A stretch of 64,000 nucleotides of DNA from Nocardioides caldifontis (GCF_008087345.1 NZ_VHIB01000008.1:248001-312000); one strand, 5' to 3'. Shown: positions 1 through 12,166, counted from the first letter of the stretch. The notes: generated from the sequence alone by a model not told the origin. A program made the numbers and translations.

Positions 1-503
1 CATCCGGACCTCCGGGAGCCCTTCGGGCTGCTCGTCGTAGCTCCGGAAGAGCATCCCGGTGGAGTCCATCCCCTCCCACTGCCCCTCGCGGGAGACCGCG
101 GCCACGGCGGTGCGCTCGGTGACCTCGATCGTCACCCGGTCGGGCCAGCCGCGCCCCACCTCCACCGACCGTACGGCGGCCAGCGACTCCACCCTCGCCT
201 CGATCGCGTCGAGGTCGACCCGGGCCAGCGGCACCCCCTCGGGGACCTGCGCCACCTCGGTCACCTCGGCGTCGCTGAGGAACGACGTCCCCCGGACCTC
301 GGCGCCCTTGACCGCGAGCACGCTGCTGAGGAAGACCAACCAGACCAGCCCCGCGACCAGCCCGACCCCGAGGACCGCCAGCAGCAGCCGGAACCACAGC
401 CGGCGGCGCAGCGCGCGGCGCCGGCGTAGGAACCGGCGCCGGCTCGCCTCGACGGGCGGCTCGACCGCGGAGGCCGCGGGGTGGGTCTGGGTCTGGGTGG
501 GGG

Positions 504-507
<4 letters not shown>
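1..507 (-). CDS. ftsQ: Cell division protein FtsQ (3' end cut by window edge)
   Basis: The first 169 codons are present; the rest runs off the left edge. FtsQ is a bitopic membrane protein that bridges early and late divisome components and recruits FtsL/FtsB. The N-terminus is an arginine-rich cytoplasmic tail (about residues 20-37) followed by one membrane segment (about 38-61, LLLAVLGVGLVAGLVWLVFL). A POTRA-like region follows, starting near VKGAEVRGTSFLSDAEV. The start is GTG at 507, chosen because it forms a GTGA overlap with the murC stop, like most junctions in this cluster. Position after murC is the usual dcw order. Identification rests on topology, POTRA motif and synteny. Confidence 0.9.
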
Positions 508-1954
<1,447 letters not shown>

Positions 1955-1958
<4 letters not shown>

Positions 1959-3052
1959 CCGTGCCACCCCCCGGCGGCGAGCACCATCCGGGCGAGCTGC
2001 TCGTCGGCGTGGCGGGGCACGAGGTCGGCGGCGGCCGCCGACATCGCGGCGAGCCGGTCGCGGTCGGCGAGCAGGTCCGGGACGGTCGCGGCCACCCACT
2101 CGGGGGTCAGCGCTGCGTCGTCGACGAGCAGCCCGCCTCCGGCGTCGACGACCGGTCGGGCGTTCAGGGCCTGCTCGCCGTTGCCGATCGGCAGCGGCAC
2201 GAACACCGCCGGCAGCCCGACGGAGGCCACCTCGGTCACCGTGTTCGCGCCCGCCCGGCAGACCACCAGGTCGGCCGCGGCGTAGGCGAGGTCCATGCGG
2301 TCGACGTACGGCAACACGACGTACGGCGGGGCACCCGGCGCCGGGTCGACGGCCGCCTCACCCGCGGGGCCGACGACGTGCAGGACCTGGACCCCGGCCC
2401 CGGCGAGCGTGGGCTGGGCGGCGGCCACGGCCCCGTTGATGCGGCGGGCCCCCTGGGAGCCCCCGGTGACGAGGAGGGTCGGACGGTCGGGGTCGAGCCC
2501 GAACTGCTCCCGCGCCTCCGCGCGCCTGGCGGGGCGGTCGAGGGTCGAGACCAGCCGTCGGATCGGCAGCCCGAGGTAGCGGCCGTGGCGCAGCCGGGTG
2601 TCGGGGAAGCTGGTGGCGACGTGCTCGGTGAACCGCGCGCCGAGCTTGTTGGCGATGCCCGGGAGGGCGTTGCCCTCGTGGACGACCAGCGGGACCCGGC
2701 GACGCCGGCCCGCGAGGTAGGCCGGGACCGAGACGTAGCCGCCGAACCCGACGACGACGTCGGGGCGGAGCCGGTCGACGACGTCGAGCGCCGCCCGGTA
2801 GGCCCCGCGGAGCCGGCCCGGCACCTTGAGCAGGTCGACGGAGGGCTTCCTTGGCAGCGGCACCGGCGGGACGAGCTCCAGCGGGTAGCCGGCCTCCGGG
2901 ACCACCCGCACCTCGAGACCGCGCGGCGTGCCGAGGGCGGTGACCTCCGCGTCCGGCGCCAGGCGGCGCACCGCATCGGCGGTGGCGAGCAGGGGCGAGG
3001 TGTGGCCGGCGGTGCCGCCTCCGGCCATCAGCACCCGCAACGGCTCAGCCAC
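1955..3052 (-). CDS. murG: UDP-GlcNAc:lipid I N-acetylglucosaminyltransferase MurG
   Basis: A 365-aa GT28-family enzyme that converts lipid I to lipid II at the inner face of the membrane. The N-terminal glycine-rich motif GGGTAGHTSPLLATA (about residues 11-25) is diagnostic. VTGGSQGARRIN (about 195-206) and the donor-binding segment CRAGANTVTEVASVGLPAVFVPLP (about 262-285) match the family, although the residues are usually 'AGA.T..E'. The start overlaps the ftsW end by 8 bp and the stop overlaps murC as ATGA, so it is translated as part of the mur chain. Confidence 0.97.
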
Positions 3053-4310
3053 GGCTGCGACGGGAGACCCCGCCCGCGGTCACGCCGTTGACCCGGCGCC
3101 TCCGCTTGTCGCGCAGCGCCGCCTGCGCGCCCGGCTCGTGGCGGGCGAACGAGACGAGGAACCCGAGCGCGACCAGCGAGGGCACCAGCGCGCTGCCGCC
3201 GTAGGAGACCAGCGGGAGCGGGATGCCGATCACCGGCAGCAGGGTGAGCACCATGCCGACGTTGATCATCATCTGGGCGCTGATCCACAGCGTGATGCCG
3301 GCCGCCATGTAGCGGGCGAACGGGTCCCGGGTGCGCCGCGCGACGCGGAACCCGGCGTACGCCAGGGTCAGGAAGAGCCCGAGCACGAGCAGCGTGCCGA
3401 CGAGCCCGAGCTCCTCGCCGAGCACGGCGAAGATGAAGTCGGTGTGGGCGGCCGGGAGGTCGCCCCACTTCTGCTGGCTGGCGCCGATCCCCTTGCCGAA
3501 CAGGCCGCCGCTCGACATCGCGAAGATCCCGTGGGCCGCCTGCCAACCGGCGCCCTGGAACGACGCGAACGGGTCGGCGAAGCTGGTCAGCCGCTCCATC
3601 CGCTCCTCGGAGGTGGCCGCGAGCCCGAGGGCGGCGGCGCCGGCCACGAGGATCGAGCCGACGAAGAGCCGGGTCGGCGCGCCGACCACCCAGAGCAGCC
3701 CCAGCACGATCGCCATGAGGACCAGCGCGGTGCCGAGGTCGTGGCCGAGGACGACCAGCCCGATGACCAGCCCCATGACGGGGACCACGGGGAACAGCGT
3801 GTGCCGCCAGTCCCCCAGGATCCGCTCCTTGGTGGCATAGATGCTCGAGCACCAGAGGATCACCGCCAGCTTGGCGAGCTCGGCGGGCTGGATCTGCACC
3901 GGCCCGAGGGCCAGCCAGTTCTTGTTGCCGTTGACGGTCACGCCGAGCGAGGTCTGGGTCAGTGCCAGGAGCACCACCGAGACCAGCAGCGCCGGCCACG
4001 CCAGCGCCTTGAGGAGCTTGTGCGGCAGCCGGACGGCGACCAGCACGCACGGCGCCGCGATGATCACCCAGGTGAGCTGCTTGAGGAACGTCGAGTAGCT
4101 GTTGCCGTAGAGCTCGTAGGACCAGACGCTGGACGAGCTCAGCACCATCACGAGCCCGATGACGAGCAGCAGCCCGGCCGAGCCGAGGAGCAGGTAGTAC
4201 GACGTCAGCGGCCGGTCGAGCGACTCGCGCACCGTGGCCGTCCAGGCCGCCACCGGCGTCCGCCCGGTCCCTGGTCGCGTGACCGGGGGCTTGTCCGCCG
4301 TCGTCGTCAC
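3045..4310 (-). CDS. ftsW: Septal peptidoglycan polymerase FtsW (SEDS family)
   Basis: A 421-aa multi-pass membrane protein with about ten hydrophobic segments. SEDS proteins polymerise lipid II; FtsW works with the class B transpeptidase FtsI encoded upstream in this cluster. Family signatures include NGNKNWLALGPVQIQPAELAKLA in the middle and the C-terminal GIPLPLVSYGGSALVPSLVALGFL. The open frame extends upstream through the murD gene, but GTG at 4310 forms a GTGA overlap with the murD stop and gives the expected N-terminus, a cytoplasmic polar tail of about 35 residues. The basic C-terminal tail (RDKRRRRVN) is probably cytoplasmic. Confidence 0.95.
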   Translation of the reverse strand: MTTTADKPPVTRPGTGRTPVAAWTATVRESLDRPLTSYYLLLGSAGLLLVIGLVMVLSSSSVWSYELYGNSYSTFLKQLTWVIIAAPCVLVAVRLPHKLLKALAWPALLVSVVLLALTQTSLGVTVNGNKNWLALGPVQIQPAELAKLAVILWCSSIYATKERILGDWRHTLFPVVPVMGLVIGLVVLGHDLGTALVLMAIVLGLLWVVGAPTRLFVGSILVAGAAALGLAATSEERMERLTSFADPFASFQGAGWQAAHGIFAMSSGGLFGKGIGASQQKWGDLPAAHTDFIFAVLGEELGLVGTLLVLGLFLTLAYAGFRVARRTRDPFARYMAAGITLWISAQMMINVGMVLTLLPVIGIPLPLVSYGGSALVPSLVALGFLVSFARHEPGAQAALRDKRRRRVNGVTAGGVSRRSRG

Positions 4311-5758
4311 GTGGAGCCTCTCCGTCGCCGGTCCACCGCCTCCGCGAAGGCGTCCCCGCGGGCGCCGTAGTTCGCGAACATGTCCATGGACGCGCACCCC
4401 GGGGCGAGCAGCACGGTGTCGCCCGGCTGGGCGAGGTCGGCGGCCGCCCGGACCACGCGGTCCATCGCCCCAGTCTCGTCGTCGCCCACGTCGATCACCG
4501 GGACATCGGGCGCGTGTCGCCGCAGCGCGGCGGCGATCACGTCGCGGTCGCGGCCGAGGAGCACCGCTCCGCGCAGCCGCGACCGGGCGGCCTCCACGAG
4601 GTCGTCGAACGAGGCGCCCTTGGCGAGCCCGCCGGCGACCCACACCACGGACTCGTAGGCCAGCAGCGACGCCTTCGCGGCGTGCGGGTTGGTCGCCTTG
4701 GAGTCGTCGACCCAGCCCACGCCCCCGACCTGGCCGAGGTCGGCGATCCGGTGCCCGTCGGGGCGGAACTCGCGCAACGCCTGGCGCACCGCGACCGGGG
4801 GGACCCCGTGGGCGCGCGCCAGCGCCGCGGCGGCGAGCGCGTTGGCGATGAAGTGCGGCGCGTCGGAGGCGAGGTCGCCGACCGTGCAGAGCTCGGCGGC
4901 GCTGGTCCGCCGCTCCTCCACGAAGGCCCGGTCGGCGAGGACGTCGTCGACCAGCCCGACCATGCCGACTCCGGGGACGCCGAGGGTGAAGCCGATCGCC
5001 CGCGCGCCCTCGACGACGTCGGCGTCGCGGACCAGCTGCTCGGTGACCGGGTCGGCGACGTTGTAGACGCAGGCCCGCTCGACGTCCTGGTAGATCCGGC
5101 CCTTGTCCGCGGCGTACTCCTCGAGCGAGGAGTACCAGTCGAGGTGGTCCTCGGCGACGTTGAGCACCGCCGCGGACTCGCACTGCATCGAGGAGGTGTA
5201 GTGCAGCTGGAAGCTCGAGAGCTCGACGGCGAGCACGTCGTGGGGGGTCGGGTCCATGACCGCCTCGACGATGGGCAGCCCGACGTTGCCACAGGCCTGC
5301 GACCGCAGCCCCGCGGCACGCAGCATCGCGTCGAGCATCTGCACGGTCGTGGTCTTGCCGTTGGTGCCGGTGACGGCGAGCCACGGCGCCGGGTTGTCGG
5401 GGTGGCGCAGCCGCCAGGCCAGCTCGACCTCGCCCCACACCGGCACCCCACGGGCGCCGGCCGCGGCGAGCAGCGGGGCGTCGGGCTGCCACCCCGGCGA
5501 GGTGACGACGACGTCGACGTCCTCCGGGAGCTCGGCGGTCGAGCCGGGTCCCAGCCGCAGGGTGGCGCCGAGGATCTCGAGCAGCGTCGCCTTCTCGGCG
5601 CGCTCCCCCTCCGCCTCCGCGTCGTCGAGCACCGTCACCGAGGCGCCGAGGTGGGTGAGGTTGTCGGCGGCGGCGAACCCGGAGACGCCGAGCCCGGCCA
5701 CGACGGCGCGGACCCCCTCCCAGGAGTCGGTGCGCCCCAGGGCGTGCGGGTCCCTCAT
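4307..5758 (-). CDS. murD: UDP-N-acetylmuramoylalanine--D-glutamate ligase MurD
   Basis: A 483-aa Mur ligase that adds D-glutamate to UDP-MurNAc-L-Ala. Motifs are [17 protein letters not shown] near the N-terminus, the P-loop [27 protein letters not shown], and [18 protein letters not shown] with the conserved DSKATN. The ATG at 5758 overlaps the mraY stop as ATGA. A longer frame reaching 6358 is read-through over mraY in another frame. The C-terminus keeps [22 protein letters not shown], typical of the family. Confidence 0.97.
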   Translation of the reverse strand: MRDPHALGRTDSWEGVRAVVAGLGVSGFAAADNLTHLGASVTVLDDAEAEGERAEKATLLEILGATLRLGPGSTAELPEDVDVVVTSPGWQPDAPLLAAAGARGVPVWGEVELAWRLRHPDNPAPWLAVTGTNGKTTTVQMLDAMLRAAGLRSQACGNVGLPIVEAVMDPTPHDVLAVELSSFQLHYTSSMQCESAAVLNVAEDHLDWYSSLEEYAADKGRIYQDVERACVYNVADPVTEQLVRDADVVEGARAIGFTLGVPGVGMVGLVDDVLADRAFVEERRTSAAELCTVGDLASDAPHFIANALAAAALARAHGVPPVAVRQALREFRPDGHRIADLGQVGGVGWVDDSKATNPHAAKASLLAYESVVWVAGGLAKGASFDDLVEAARSRLRGAVLLGRDRDVIAAALRRHAPDVPVIDVGDDETGAMDRVVRAAADLAQPGDTVLLAPGCASMDMFANYGARGDAFAEAVDRRRRGST

Positions 5759-6819
5759 GCGCCTGCCACCCACTCGGCGTAGAAGATCCCGAGCCCGGCG
5801 GCGACGCAGAGCCCGGTGATGATCCAGAACCGGATGACGACGGTGATCTCGTCCCACCCGCGCAGCTCGAAGTGGTGGTGCAGAGGTGCCATGCGGAACA
5901 GCCGTTTCCCCTTCGTCGCCTTGAAGTACCCCACCTGCAGCACCACCGACAGGGTCTGCATCACGAACAGCCCGCCGAGCACCACCAGCAGCAGCTCGGT
6001 GCGCGTCATCACCGCGAGCCCGGCGAGGACGCCACCGAGGGCCAGCGACCCGGTGTCGCCCATGAAGATCTTCGCCGGCGAGGCGTTCCACCACAGGAAG
6101 CCGAAGCAGGCGCCGGTCAGCGCCGCGGAGATGATCGCGAGGTCGAGCGGGTCGCGGACCTCGTAGCAGGTGTTGCCCGGGGTCAGCTCGCAGGACTGGT
6201 TGTTCTGCCAGATGTTCATGACGGTGTAGGCGGCGAACACCATCGTGGACGCGCCGGTGGCCAGCCCGTCGAGCCCGTCGGTGAGGTTCACCGCGTTGGA
6301 CGAGCCCGCGATCATCAGCAGGATCAGCAGCACGACGAGCACCGCCGGCAGCTCCCACCGCTCCCAGTCACGGGTGAACGACAGGAACCGCGACGCCGGC
6401 GTCTGACCACGGTCGTCGGGGAACCGGAGCGCGAGGACCGCGAAGACAACGGCGACGACGACCTGGCCGGTCATCTTCGCGCGGCTGCGGAGGCCGAGGC
6501 TGCGCTGCTTGGCGATCTTGATGTAGTCGTCGAGGAAGCCGACCAGCCCCAGCCCGACCAGCAGGAAGAGCAGCAGCAGCCCCGAGGCGGTCGGGGTGCG
6601 GGTGGTCAGGAGGTTGGCCAGGAAGTAGGCCAGCACCACCGAGATGATGATGACCGTGCCGCCCATCGTGGGCGTGCCGCGCTTGGTGTGGTGGGTCGTG
6701 GGGCCGTCGTCACGGATCAGCTGGCCGTAGCCCTTGGCGACGAGGACCCGGATCGCCAGCACCGTGCCGAGCAGGGTCAGCACCATGGCCAGCCCGCCCG
6801 AGAGGAGGATCGCTCTCAA
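5755..6819 (-). CDS. mraY: Phospho-MurNAc-pentapeptide transferase MraY
   Basis: A 354-aa polytopic membrane enzyme that transfers phospho-MurNAc-pentapeptide to undecaprenyl phosphate, forming lipid I. Visible signatures are [13 protein letters not shown] (about residues 46-58), [39 protein letters not shown] and [12 protein letters not shown], the Asp-rich and catalytic loops of the family, plus [11 protein letters not shown] near the end. There are about ten hydrophobic segments. ATGA overlaps occur at both ends (murF upstream, murD downstream). Confidence 0.97.
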   Translation of the reverse strand: MRAILLSGGLAMVLTLLGTVLAIRVLVAKGYGQLIRDDGPTTHHTKRGTPTMGGTVIIISVVLAYFLANLLTTRTPTASGLLLLFLLVGLGLVGFLDDYIKIAKQRSLGLRSRAKMTGQVVVAVVFAVLALRFPDDRGQTPASRFLSFTRDWERWELPAVLVVLLILLMIAGSSNAVNLTDGLDGLATGASTMVFAAYTVMNIWQNNQSCELTPGNTCYEVRDPLDLAIISAALTGACFGFLWWNASPAKIFMGDTGSLALGGVLAGLAVMTRTELLLVVLGGLFVMQTLSVVLQVGYFKATKGKRLFRMAPLHHHFELRGWDEITVVIRFWIITGLCVAAGLGIFYAEWVAGA

Positions 6820-8243
6820 CGGCCGGCTCCGTCGTCGAGCCCCTGGTCGAGGACGGCCGCGGCCACGAGGTCGAGCCGGGCGCCGCGCGAGGCCTTGAGC
6901 AGGACGACGTCGCCGTCGCGCAGCTCCCCGCGGAGCAGCGCGACCGCCGCCTCGTTGTCGTCCACGAAGACCGCCCTCTCCTCTCCCGACCCGGCCTCGG
7001 CTCGGGCCCCCTCACCGATCGCCCGGGCCGGAGCACCGACGGCGACGACCCGGTCGACGCCGAGCCGCACGGCCAGTCTGCCCACCGCCTCGTGCTCCGC
7101 CTCGCCCGACTCGCCCAGCTCCTTCATCTCGCCGAGCACCGCGATGGTGCGCCGACGCCGCGCCCGCGCGCCCCCTCCGATCGCGACCAGCGCCTTGAGC
7201 GCCGCGGCCATCGAGTCCGGGTTGGCGTTGTAGGCGTCGTTGACCACGGTGACCCCGTCACCGCGCTCGTGGACCTCCATGCGCCACTGCGACAACGTGC
7301 GTACGGCGGACAGCGACCGCGCCGCGTCGGCGAGCGGCACCCCCACGGAGAGGGCCGCGGCCGCGGCAGCAGCGGCGTTGACCGCCATGTGCTCACCGAC
7401 CAGCTGCAACGCGACCGGGACCCGCTCCCCCGCGTGCTGGAGCACGACCGAGGCGTGCCCCCGCTCGTCGAGCCGCACGTCGGACCAGCGCAGGTCGGCA
7501 CCGGCCGTGGAGCCGAACCGGAGCACCCGCGCGTCGGTCCGCGACGCCATCGCGTCGACGAGCGGGTCGTCGCCGTTGAGCACCGCGACCCCGTCGCCGG
7601 GCAGCGCCTCGACCAGCTCGCCCTTGGCCCGGGCGATGTCGGCCTGGGTGCCGAACTCGCCGAGGTGCGCCTTGCCGACGTTGAGGACCATCGCGACGTC
7701 GGGGCGGGCGACCTCGCAGAGCGTGCGGATGTGGCCGATGCCGCGGGCGCCCATCTCCAGCAGCAGGAACCGGGTGCCGGGGTCGGCGCGGAGCACGGTG
7801 AGAGGGAGCCCGAGCTCGTTGTTGAACGATCCGCGGGTGGCCACCGTCGGCGCCGCGTCGGCGAGCACCGCGGCGAGCAGGTCCTTGGTCGACGTCTTGC
7901 CCTGGGAGCCGGTCACGGCGAGGACCTGCACGTCGGGGAGCCGGGCCAGCACGTGCCGGGCGAGGGCGGTGAGCGCGGCACCGGGGTCGTCCACCACGAC
8001 GGAGGGGACACCGACCGGTCGTGAGCCCAGGACCGCGGCGGCACCGGCCTCCACGGCGGAGGCCGCGTAGTCGTGGCCGTCGACGTGCTCGCCGACGAAG
8101 GCGGCGAACAGCCCGCCCGGCTCCACCGCGCGGCTGTCGATCGTCGCGGGCCCGGTGACACGGAGCCCTGTGCCGCCGTCCTCCGCGTCGTGCACCGTGC
8201 CGCCGACGACCTCGGACAGCTGCGCCAGGGTCATCGGGGTCAT
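6816..8243 (-). CDS. murF: UDP-MurNAc-tripeptide--D-Ala-D-Ala ligase MurF
   Basis: A 475-aa ligase that adds the D-Ala-D-Ala dipeptide to complete the UDP-MurNAc-pentapeptide. The P-loop is [30 protein letters not shown] and [10 protein letters not shown] are characteristic MurF segments. The ATG at 8243 overlaps the murE stop as ATGA; a second ATG three codons later is possible. The stop overlaps mraY. The C-terminal [11 protein letters not shown] is the usual MurF ending motif. Confidence 0.96.
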   Translation of the reverse strand: MTPMTLAQLSEVVGGTVHDAEDGGTGLRVTGPATIDSRAVEPGGLFAAFVGEHVDGHDYAASAVEAGAAAVLGSRPVGVPSVVVDDPGAALTALARHVLARLPDVQVLAVTGSQGKTSTKDLLAAVLADAAPTVATRGSFNNELGLPLTVLRADPGTRFLLLEMGARGIGHIRTLCEVARPDVAMVLNVGKAHLGEFGTQADIARAKGELVEALPGDGVAVLNGDDPLVDAMASRTDARVLRFGSTAGADLRWSDVRLDERGHASVVLQHAGERVPVALQLVGEHMAVNAAAAAAAALSVGVPLADAARSLSAVRTLSQWRMEVHERGDGVTVVNDAYNANPDSMAAALKALVAIGGGARARRRRTIAVLGEMKELGESGEAEHEAVGRLAVRLGVDRVVAVGAPARAIGEGARAEAGSGEERAVFVDDNEAAVALLRGELRDGDVVLLKASRGARLDLVAAAVLDQGLDDGAGR

Positions 8244-9760
8244 CGCGCCACCAGCTCCTCGATCGCCTCGCGGAGGACGACGCGGTCGTCGAAGGGGTGC
8301 ACCACGCCCTGCACCTCCTGGCCGGTCTCGTGGCCCTTGCCCGCGACCACCAGGGTGTCCCCCTCGGTGGCGAGCGACACCGCGAACCGGATCGCGTCCC
8401 GGCGGCCGCCGACCTCGTGCACCTCCGCGGTGCCGTCACGGGCGCCGGCGAGGAGCTCGGCGCGGATCGCCGCCGGCTCCTCGGTGCGCGGGTTGTCGTC
8501 GGTGACGACGAGGACGTCGGCGAGCCGGGCCGCGATCTCCCCCATGAGGGGCCGCTTGCCGCGGTCGCGGTCTCCCCCGGCACCGATCACGATCACCAGC
8601 CGCCCCGCGGTCCGCCCGCGCAGGCTGGTCAGCACCGCCTCGACGGCGTCGGGCTTGTGGGCGTAGTCCACCACCGCGAGGAACGGCTGGCCGGCCTCGA
8701 CCGGCTCCAGCCGACCGGGGACGCCGGGGATCCGCCCCAGGGCCGCGGTCACCTCCTCGACCGGGTAGCCGAGCTCCGCGAGCCCGGCGACGGCGCAGAG
8801 CGCGTTGGCCACGTTGAACTCGCCGGGCAGCGTGACCTCCGTGCGGTGCTCGCCGTCGGGGCCGCGCACGGTGAACTCCGAGCCGGTGGCGGTGGGCGCC
8901 ACGTCGAGCGCGAGCCAGTCGGCGTCACGCCCCGTGGTCGAGAACGTCGTCGTCGGGACCAGCGCCCGCTCGGCGAGGATCCGGCCGTAGGGGTCGTCGA
9001 CGTTGACGAGCGCGCGGCGGGCACGGGCCGGGGTGAAGAGCTCCGCCTTGGCCGCGAAGTACTCCTCCACGTCGGCGTGGAAGTCGAGGTGGTCGCGGCC
9101 GAGGTTGGTGAAGGCGGCGAGGTCGAAGACCACCCCGTCGACCCGCCCCATCACCAGGGCGTGGCTCGAGACCTCCATCGCGCACGCCTCGACCTCGCGC
9201 TCCCGCATCACCGCGAAGAGCGCGTGCAGCTCCGGCGCCTCGGGGGTGGTGAGTGCGGAGTGCACGTCCACGCCGTCGACGCGGGTCCCGACGGTGCCCA
9301 CCACGGCCGCGCGCCGGCCCGCGGCCTGCAGCGCCGCCTCGGCCAGTCGGGTCGTCGTCGTCTTCCCCTGGGTGCCGGTGACGCCGAGGAGCCGCAGGGA
9401 CGCCGCGGGGGCGCCGTACACCTGCGCAGCGAGGGCGCCGAGCACCGAGCGGGGCCGCGGCACGACGAGCACCGGCACCGCCACACCGGCCCCGCGGCAC
9501 CGGTCGGCGCCGTCGGCGTCGGTCAGCACCGCGACCGCGCCGGCGTCCACCGCCTGCCCGGCGAACCGGGCGCCGTGGGTCGTCGCGCCCGGCGAGGCGA
9601 CGTAGAGGTCACCGGGCTGGACCGCCCGGCTGTCGAGGGTCAGGCCGGTCACCTCGGCGTCGGCGAGGGCTGTGGCGTCGGCTCCGACGGTCGCCGCGAG
9701 CGACCGGAGCGGGGTGCGCGGAGGCTGCGCGGGACGGGGTGTGGTGACGTGGGCCATCAC
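8240..9760 (-). CDS. murE: UDP-MurNAc-dipeptide--diaminopimelate ligase MurE
   Basis: A 506-aa ligase that adds the third residue of the stem peptide. The P-loop is VTGTQGKTTTTRLAEA. The DNPRTE segment (TDDNPRTEEPAAI) is the diaminopimelate-selective form of the MurE specificity motif, so this organism builds a DAP-type wall, consistent with dapA and dapB in the window. The substrate-carbamoyl region includes HALVMGRVDGV. GTG at 9760 is followed directly by ATG at 9757. I chose GTG because a TAGGTT -10 element lies 6 nt upstream, the leaderless arrangement seen repeatedly here. A 43-bp gap to ftsI breaks the chain of overlaps. Confidence 0.96.
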   Translation of the reverse strand: MMAHVTTPRPAQPPRTPLRSLAATVGADATALADAEVTGLTLDSRAVQPGDLYVASPGATTHGARFAGQAVDAGAVAVLTDADGADRCRGAGVAVPVLVVPRPRSVLGALAAQVYGAPAASLRLLGVTGTQGKTTTTRLAEAALQAAGRRAAVVGTVGTRVDGVDVHSALTTPEAPELHALFAVMREREVEACAMEVSSHALVMGRVDGVVFDLAAFTNLGRDHLDFHADVEEYFAAKAELFTPARARRALVNVDDPYGRILAERALVPTTTFSTTGRDADWLALDVAPTATGSEFTVRGPDGEHRTEVTLPGEFNVANALCAVAGLAELGYPVEEVTAALGRIPGVPGRLEPVEAGQPFLAVVDYAHKPDAVEAVLTSLRGRTAGRLVIVIGAGGDRDRGKRPLMGEIAARLADVLVVTDDNPRTEEPAAIRAELLAGARDGTAEVHEVGGRRDAIRFAVSLATEGDTLVVAGKGHETGQEVQGVVHPFDDRVVLREAIEELVAR

Positions 9761-9766
9761 GGCGTG

Positions 9767-9772
9767 AACCTA
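9767..9772 (-). promoter_or_regulatory. Putative leaderless -10 element (TAGGTT) for murE
   Basis: TAGGTT sits 6 nt upstream of the murE GTG in the only sizeable gap of the mur chain. A -10 at this distance places the transcription start at or next to the start codon. It suggests that murE and downstream genes can be transcribed apart from ftsI. Seen in sequence; function is inferred. Confidence 0.45.
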
Positions 9773-9803
9773 CCCGAGGGGCACCGCCGCGACCGGTGGT
9801 GGA

Positions 9804-11618
9804 TCACTCCTCCGAGGAGGGCTGGCGCCCCCACTCGACCGGCAGCTCCGGGGACTCGCTGCCGCTCGGCGGCACCGCGTACTTCTGCAGCAGGTAGGCC
9901 ATGATCTTGCGGAACGCCTTGCCGCCGGTGGTGCCGCCGCCCTGGCCGTCGGTGGGCTCGTGGACCACCACGTAGACGGTGAACCGCGGGTCGTCGGCGG
10001 GCGCGAACCCGGCGAACGAGACGGTGAACTTGCCCCCGGAGTAGCAGCCGCAGGCCGGGTCGACCATCTGCGCGGTGCCGGTCTTGCCGGCCACCCGGTA
10101 GCCCTCGATGGCGGCGTCCGGCGCCGTCCCCTCCTCGGGGTCGAGCACCATCTCCATCATCTCGGCGGTCTGCCGGGCAGCGTCCTCACTGATGACCCGG
10201 CGCTGCTCGGCCACCGACGAGCCGGTGACCTCGCCGGAGTGCGTCGTCGCCTTGCCGAGCACGACGCTGGGCTGCACGTAGACCCCGCCGTTGGCCACGG
10301 TGTTGACCGCGGCCGCCATCTGGACGGCGTTGACCGCAAGCCCCTGGCCGAACGCGATGTTGTCGCGGTTGATCTCCAGCCAGTCCTGCCAGGGCGGGAG
10401 AAGCCCGGCGGACTCGCCGTAGCCGGGGATGCCGGTGCGGGAGCCGAGGCCGAACGCCTTGAGGTAGCGGTGGAGCACCCGGCCCGGCATCTTCCGGGCC
10501 GCCATCACCGTGCCGATGTTGGAGGACTTCGCGATCACGCCGGTGAGCGTCAGCCGCTCGAGCCCGTGCTCCCAGTGGTCGCTGATCTCCTTGTCGGAGG
10601 ACTTCAGCGTGCCGGGCACCCGCAGCTTGGTGTCCGGCTCGACGATGCCGGCGTCGATCAGCGCCGCGGCGGTGAGCACCTTCTCGACCGAGCCCGGCTC
10701 GTAGACGTCGCGGAACGCCTTCGAGGCGAGGCGTCCGATCTTGCGCTGCACCGTCGTGTTCGGGTCGTACGTCGGGTGGTCGGCCAGCGCGAGCAGCTCG
10801 CCGGTGCGGCTGTCGAGGACCACCGCGACGCCGGACTTGCCGCCGGCGTCCTCGACGGTCTGGCGCAGGACCCGCTGGGTGTACCACTGCAGGTCGCGGT
10901 CGAGGGTCAACGTGAGGTCCTCGCCGTCGACGGGCTCCGTGGTGCTGTTGTCGCCGAGCGGGATGCGGTTGCCGCCGCCCACGTCGTAGGTGGCCGAGCC
11001 GTCCTCGCCGGAGAGCAGCGGGTTGAACAGCTGCTCCGCGCCGCCGGCCGCGTCACCGAGTCCGTTGACGTAGCCGACGATGTTCGCGCCCACGTCCTTG
11101 GCGGGGTAGCTGCGCACCGGGTCGCGGCGGATGTCGAGCCCCTTGTAGCCGAGGTCCGAGAGCTCCTCGACGACCTCGACGGCCTTGGTGGTCGGGACGC
11201 GCCGGGCGATGTAGCGGAACCTGGTGTCGGGCCAGCGGAGGTTCTCGACGGTGTCGATGTAGGAGACCCCGAGCCGCTCGGTGAGGATCGTCGCGATCGC
11301 CGCGGCGTCGTCGGCGGTCTTCGTCGGGTCGGCCACGATCATCGAGCCGTCGAGCGACTCGGCCAGGGGGGTGCCGTTGCGGTCGAGGATCGAGCCGCGG
11401 GTGGCCGGGAGGAGCTCCTGCACCGCCCCGACGGCGCGCGCCCGTTCGGCGTACGTCCTGGCGTCGAGCCCCTGCAGCTGGAACAGCCGTACGGCGAACA
11501 CCGAGACGACCATCGCGATCAGCAGGAAGCCGACCTGGAGCCGCACGGTGGAGACGCCGGATCGGCGCGTCCTGCGAGGGGCTGACCGGCCCCCCGGTCG
11601 TCGCTGCGCTGGCGCCAT
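9804..11618 (-). CDS. ftsI: Septal transpeptidase FtsI / class B penicillin-binding protein
   Basis: A 604-aa bitopic D,D-transpeptidase that cross-links septal peptidoglycan with FtsW. A basic N-terminal tail (RRTRRS) precedes one membrane segment (about 27-47), then a PBP dimerisation domain (about 60-220), then the transpeptidase domain. Catalytic motifs are S310-x-x-K313 (EPGSVEKV), S365-S366-N367 (KSSNIGT) and K512-T-G (AGKTGTAQ). There is no PASTA tail. Two cysteines in DPACGCYSGG just after KTG are notable. The ATG overlaps the upstream ftsL-like stop by one base (TGATG). Confidence 0.95.
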   Translation of the reverse strand: MAPAQRRPGGRSAPRRTRRSGVSTVRLQVGFLLIAMVVSVFAVRLFQLQGLDARTYAERARAVGAVQELLPATRGSILDRNGTPLAESLDGSMIVADPTKTADDAAAIATILTERLGVSYIDTVENLRWPDTRFRYIARRVPTTKAVEVVEELSDLGYKGLDIRRDPVRSYPAKDVGANIVGYVNGLGDAAGGAEQLFNPLLSGEDGSATYDVGGGNRIPLGDNSTTEPVDGEDLTLTLDRDLQWYTQRVLRQTVEDAGGKSGVAVVLDSRTGELLALADHPTYDPNTTVQRKIGRLASKAFRDVYEPGSVEKVLTAAALIDAGIVEPDTKLRVPGTLKSSDKEISDHWEHGLERLTLTGVIAKSSNIGTVMAARKMPGRVLHRYLKAFGLGSRTGIPGYGESAGLLPPWQDWLEINRDNIAFGQGLAVNAVQMAAAVNTVANGGVYVQPSVVLGKATTHSGEVTGSSVAEQRRVISEDAARQTAEMMEMVLDPEEGTAPDAAIEGYRVAGKTGTAQMVDPACGCYSGGKFTVSFAGFAPADDPRFTVYVVVHEPTDGQGGGTTGGKAFRKIMAYLLQKYAVPPSGSESPELPVEWGRQPSSEE

Positions 11619-12166
11619 CAGCCAGTTGTATCCCGCTCGGACGGCAGGTCGTCCGAGGGCACGCCGTCGTCGTTCATGTCGGGGGTCTCGTCCACCACAC
11701 CGCCGGTCCTACGGGGCTTGAAACCCGGCGGCTCCTGCGTCGGGATCGGCTCCAGCCGCTGGGCGTCCATCGGCGTCGCGGTCTTCGCCTCGCCGAGCTG
11801 CTTGCCGTCGGAGAGGCGGAGGAACGCGGGGCTCACCATCGGCACCATCCCGAGCGCCTGGGCCCGCGTGGCCACCCGCTGCGGGTCGCGCAGCTCGTCG
11901 AGCTCCATCTGCAACGACTGCTGCGTGGCGTGGAGCCGGTCGGCCCGGGCCTGCAGCTCGGTGGCGGTGAACGACATCTGCTGCATGTGGGTGTTGAACA
12001 TCAGCAGCCCGACCACGCCGCCGAGCAGGACGAGGAAGACCAGCACCACGAACGGCACCCGCGGCGCTCGGCTGCGCCGGGGCACCACGGTCAGCCGGGC
12101 CCGCTCCACCGCCTGCTCGGCGAGGCGGGGCATCCTGCTGCGGGCGTGGCCCATCCATGCGCTCAT
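11618..12166 (-). CDS. ftsL: FtsL/DivIC-like bitopic division protein
   Basis: A 182-aa protein between rsmH and ftsI, where actinobacterial FtsL-type proteins are encoded. It has a basic cytoplasmic tail (about 1-37), one membrane segment (about 38-58, [21 protein letters not shown]), then a coiled-coil-like stretch (about 65-95, [26 protein letters not shown]). [18 protein letters not shown] follows, the short conserved element of the FtsL/FtsB class, and then a polar Pro/Asp-rich tail. FtsL proteins form the FtsQ-FtsL-FtsB divisome subcomplex. The assignment is by position and architecture, because the family is very divergent in sequence. The start forms an ATGA overlap with rsmH. Confidence 0.8.
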   Translation of the reverse strand: MSAWMGHARSRMPRLAEQAVERARLTVVPRRSRAPRVPFVVLVFLVLLGGVVGLLMFNTHMQQMSFTATELQARADRLHATQQSLQMELDELRDPQRVATRAQALGMVPMVSPAFLRLSDGKQLGEAKTATPMDAQRLEPIPTQEPPGFKPRRTGGVVDETPDMNDDGVPSDDLPSERDTTG

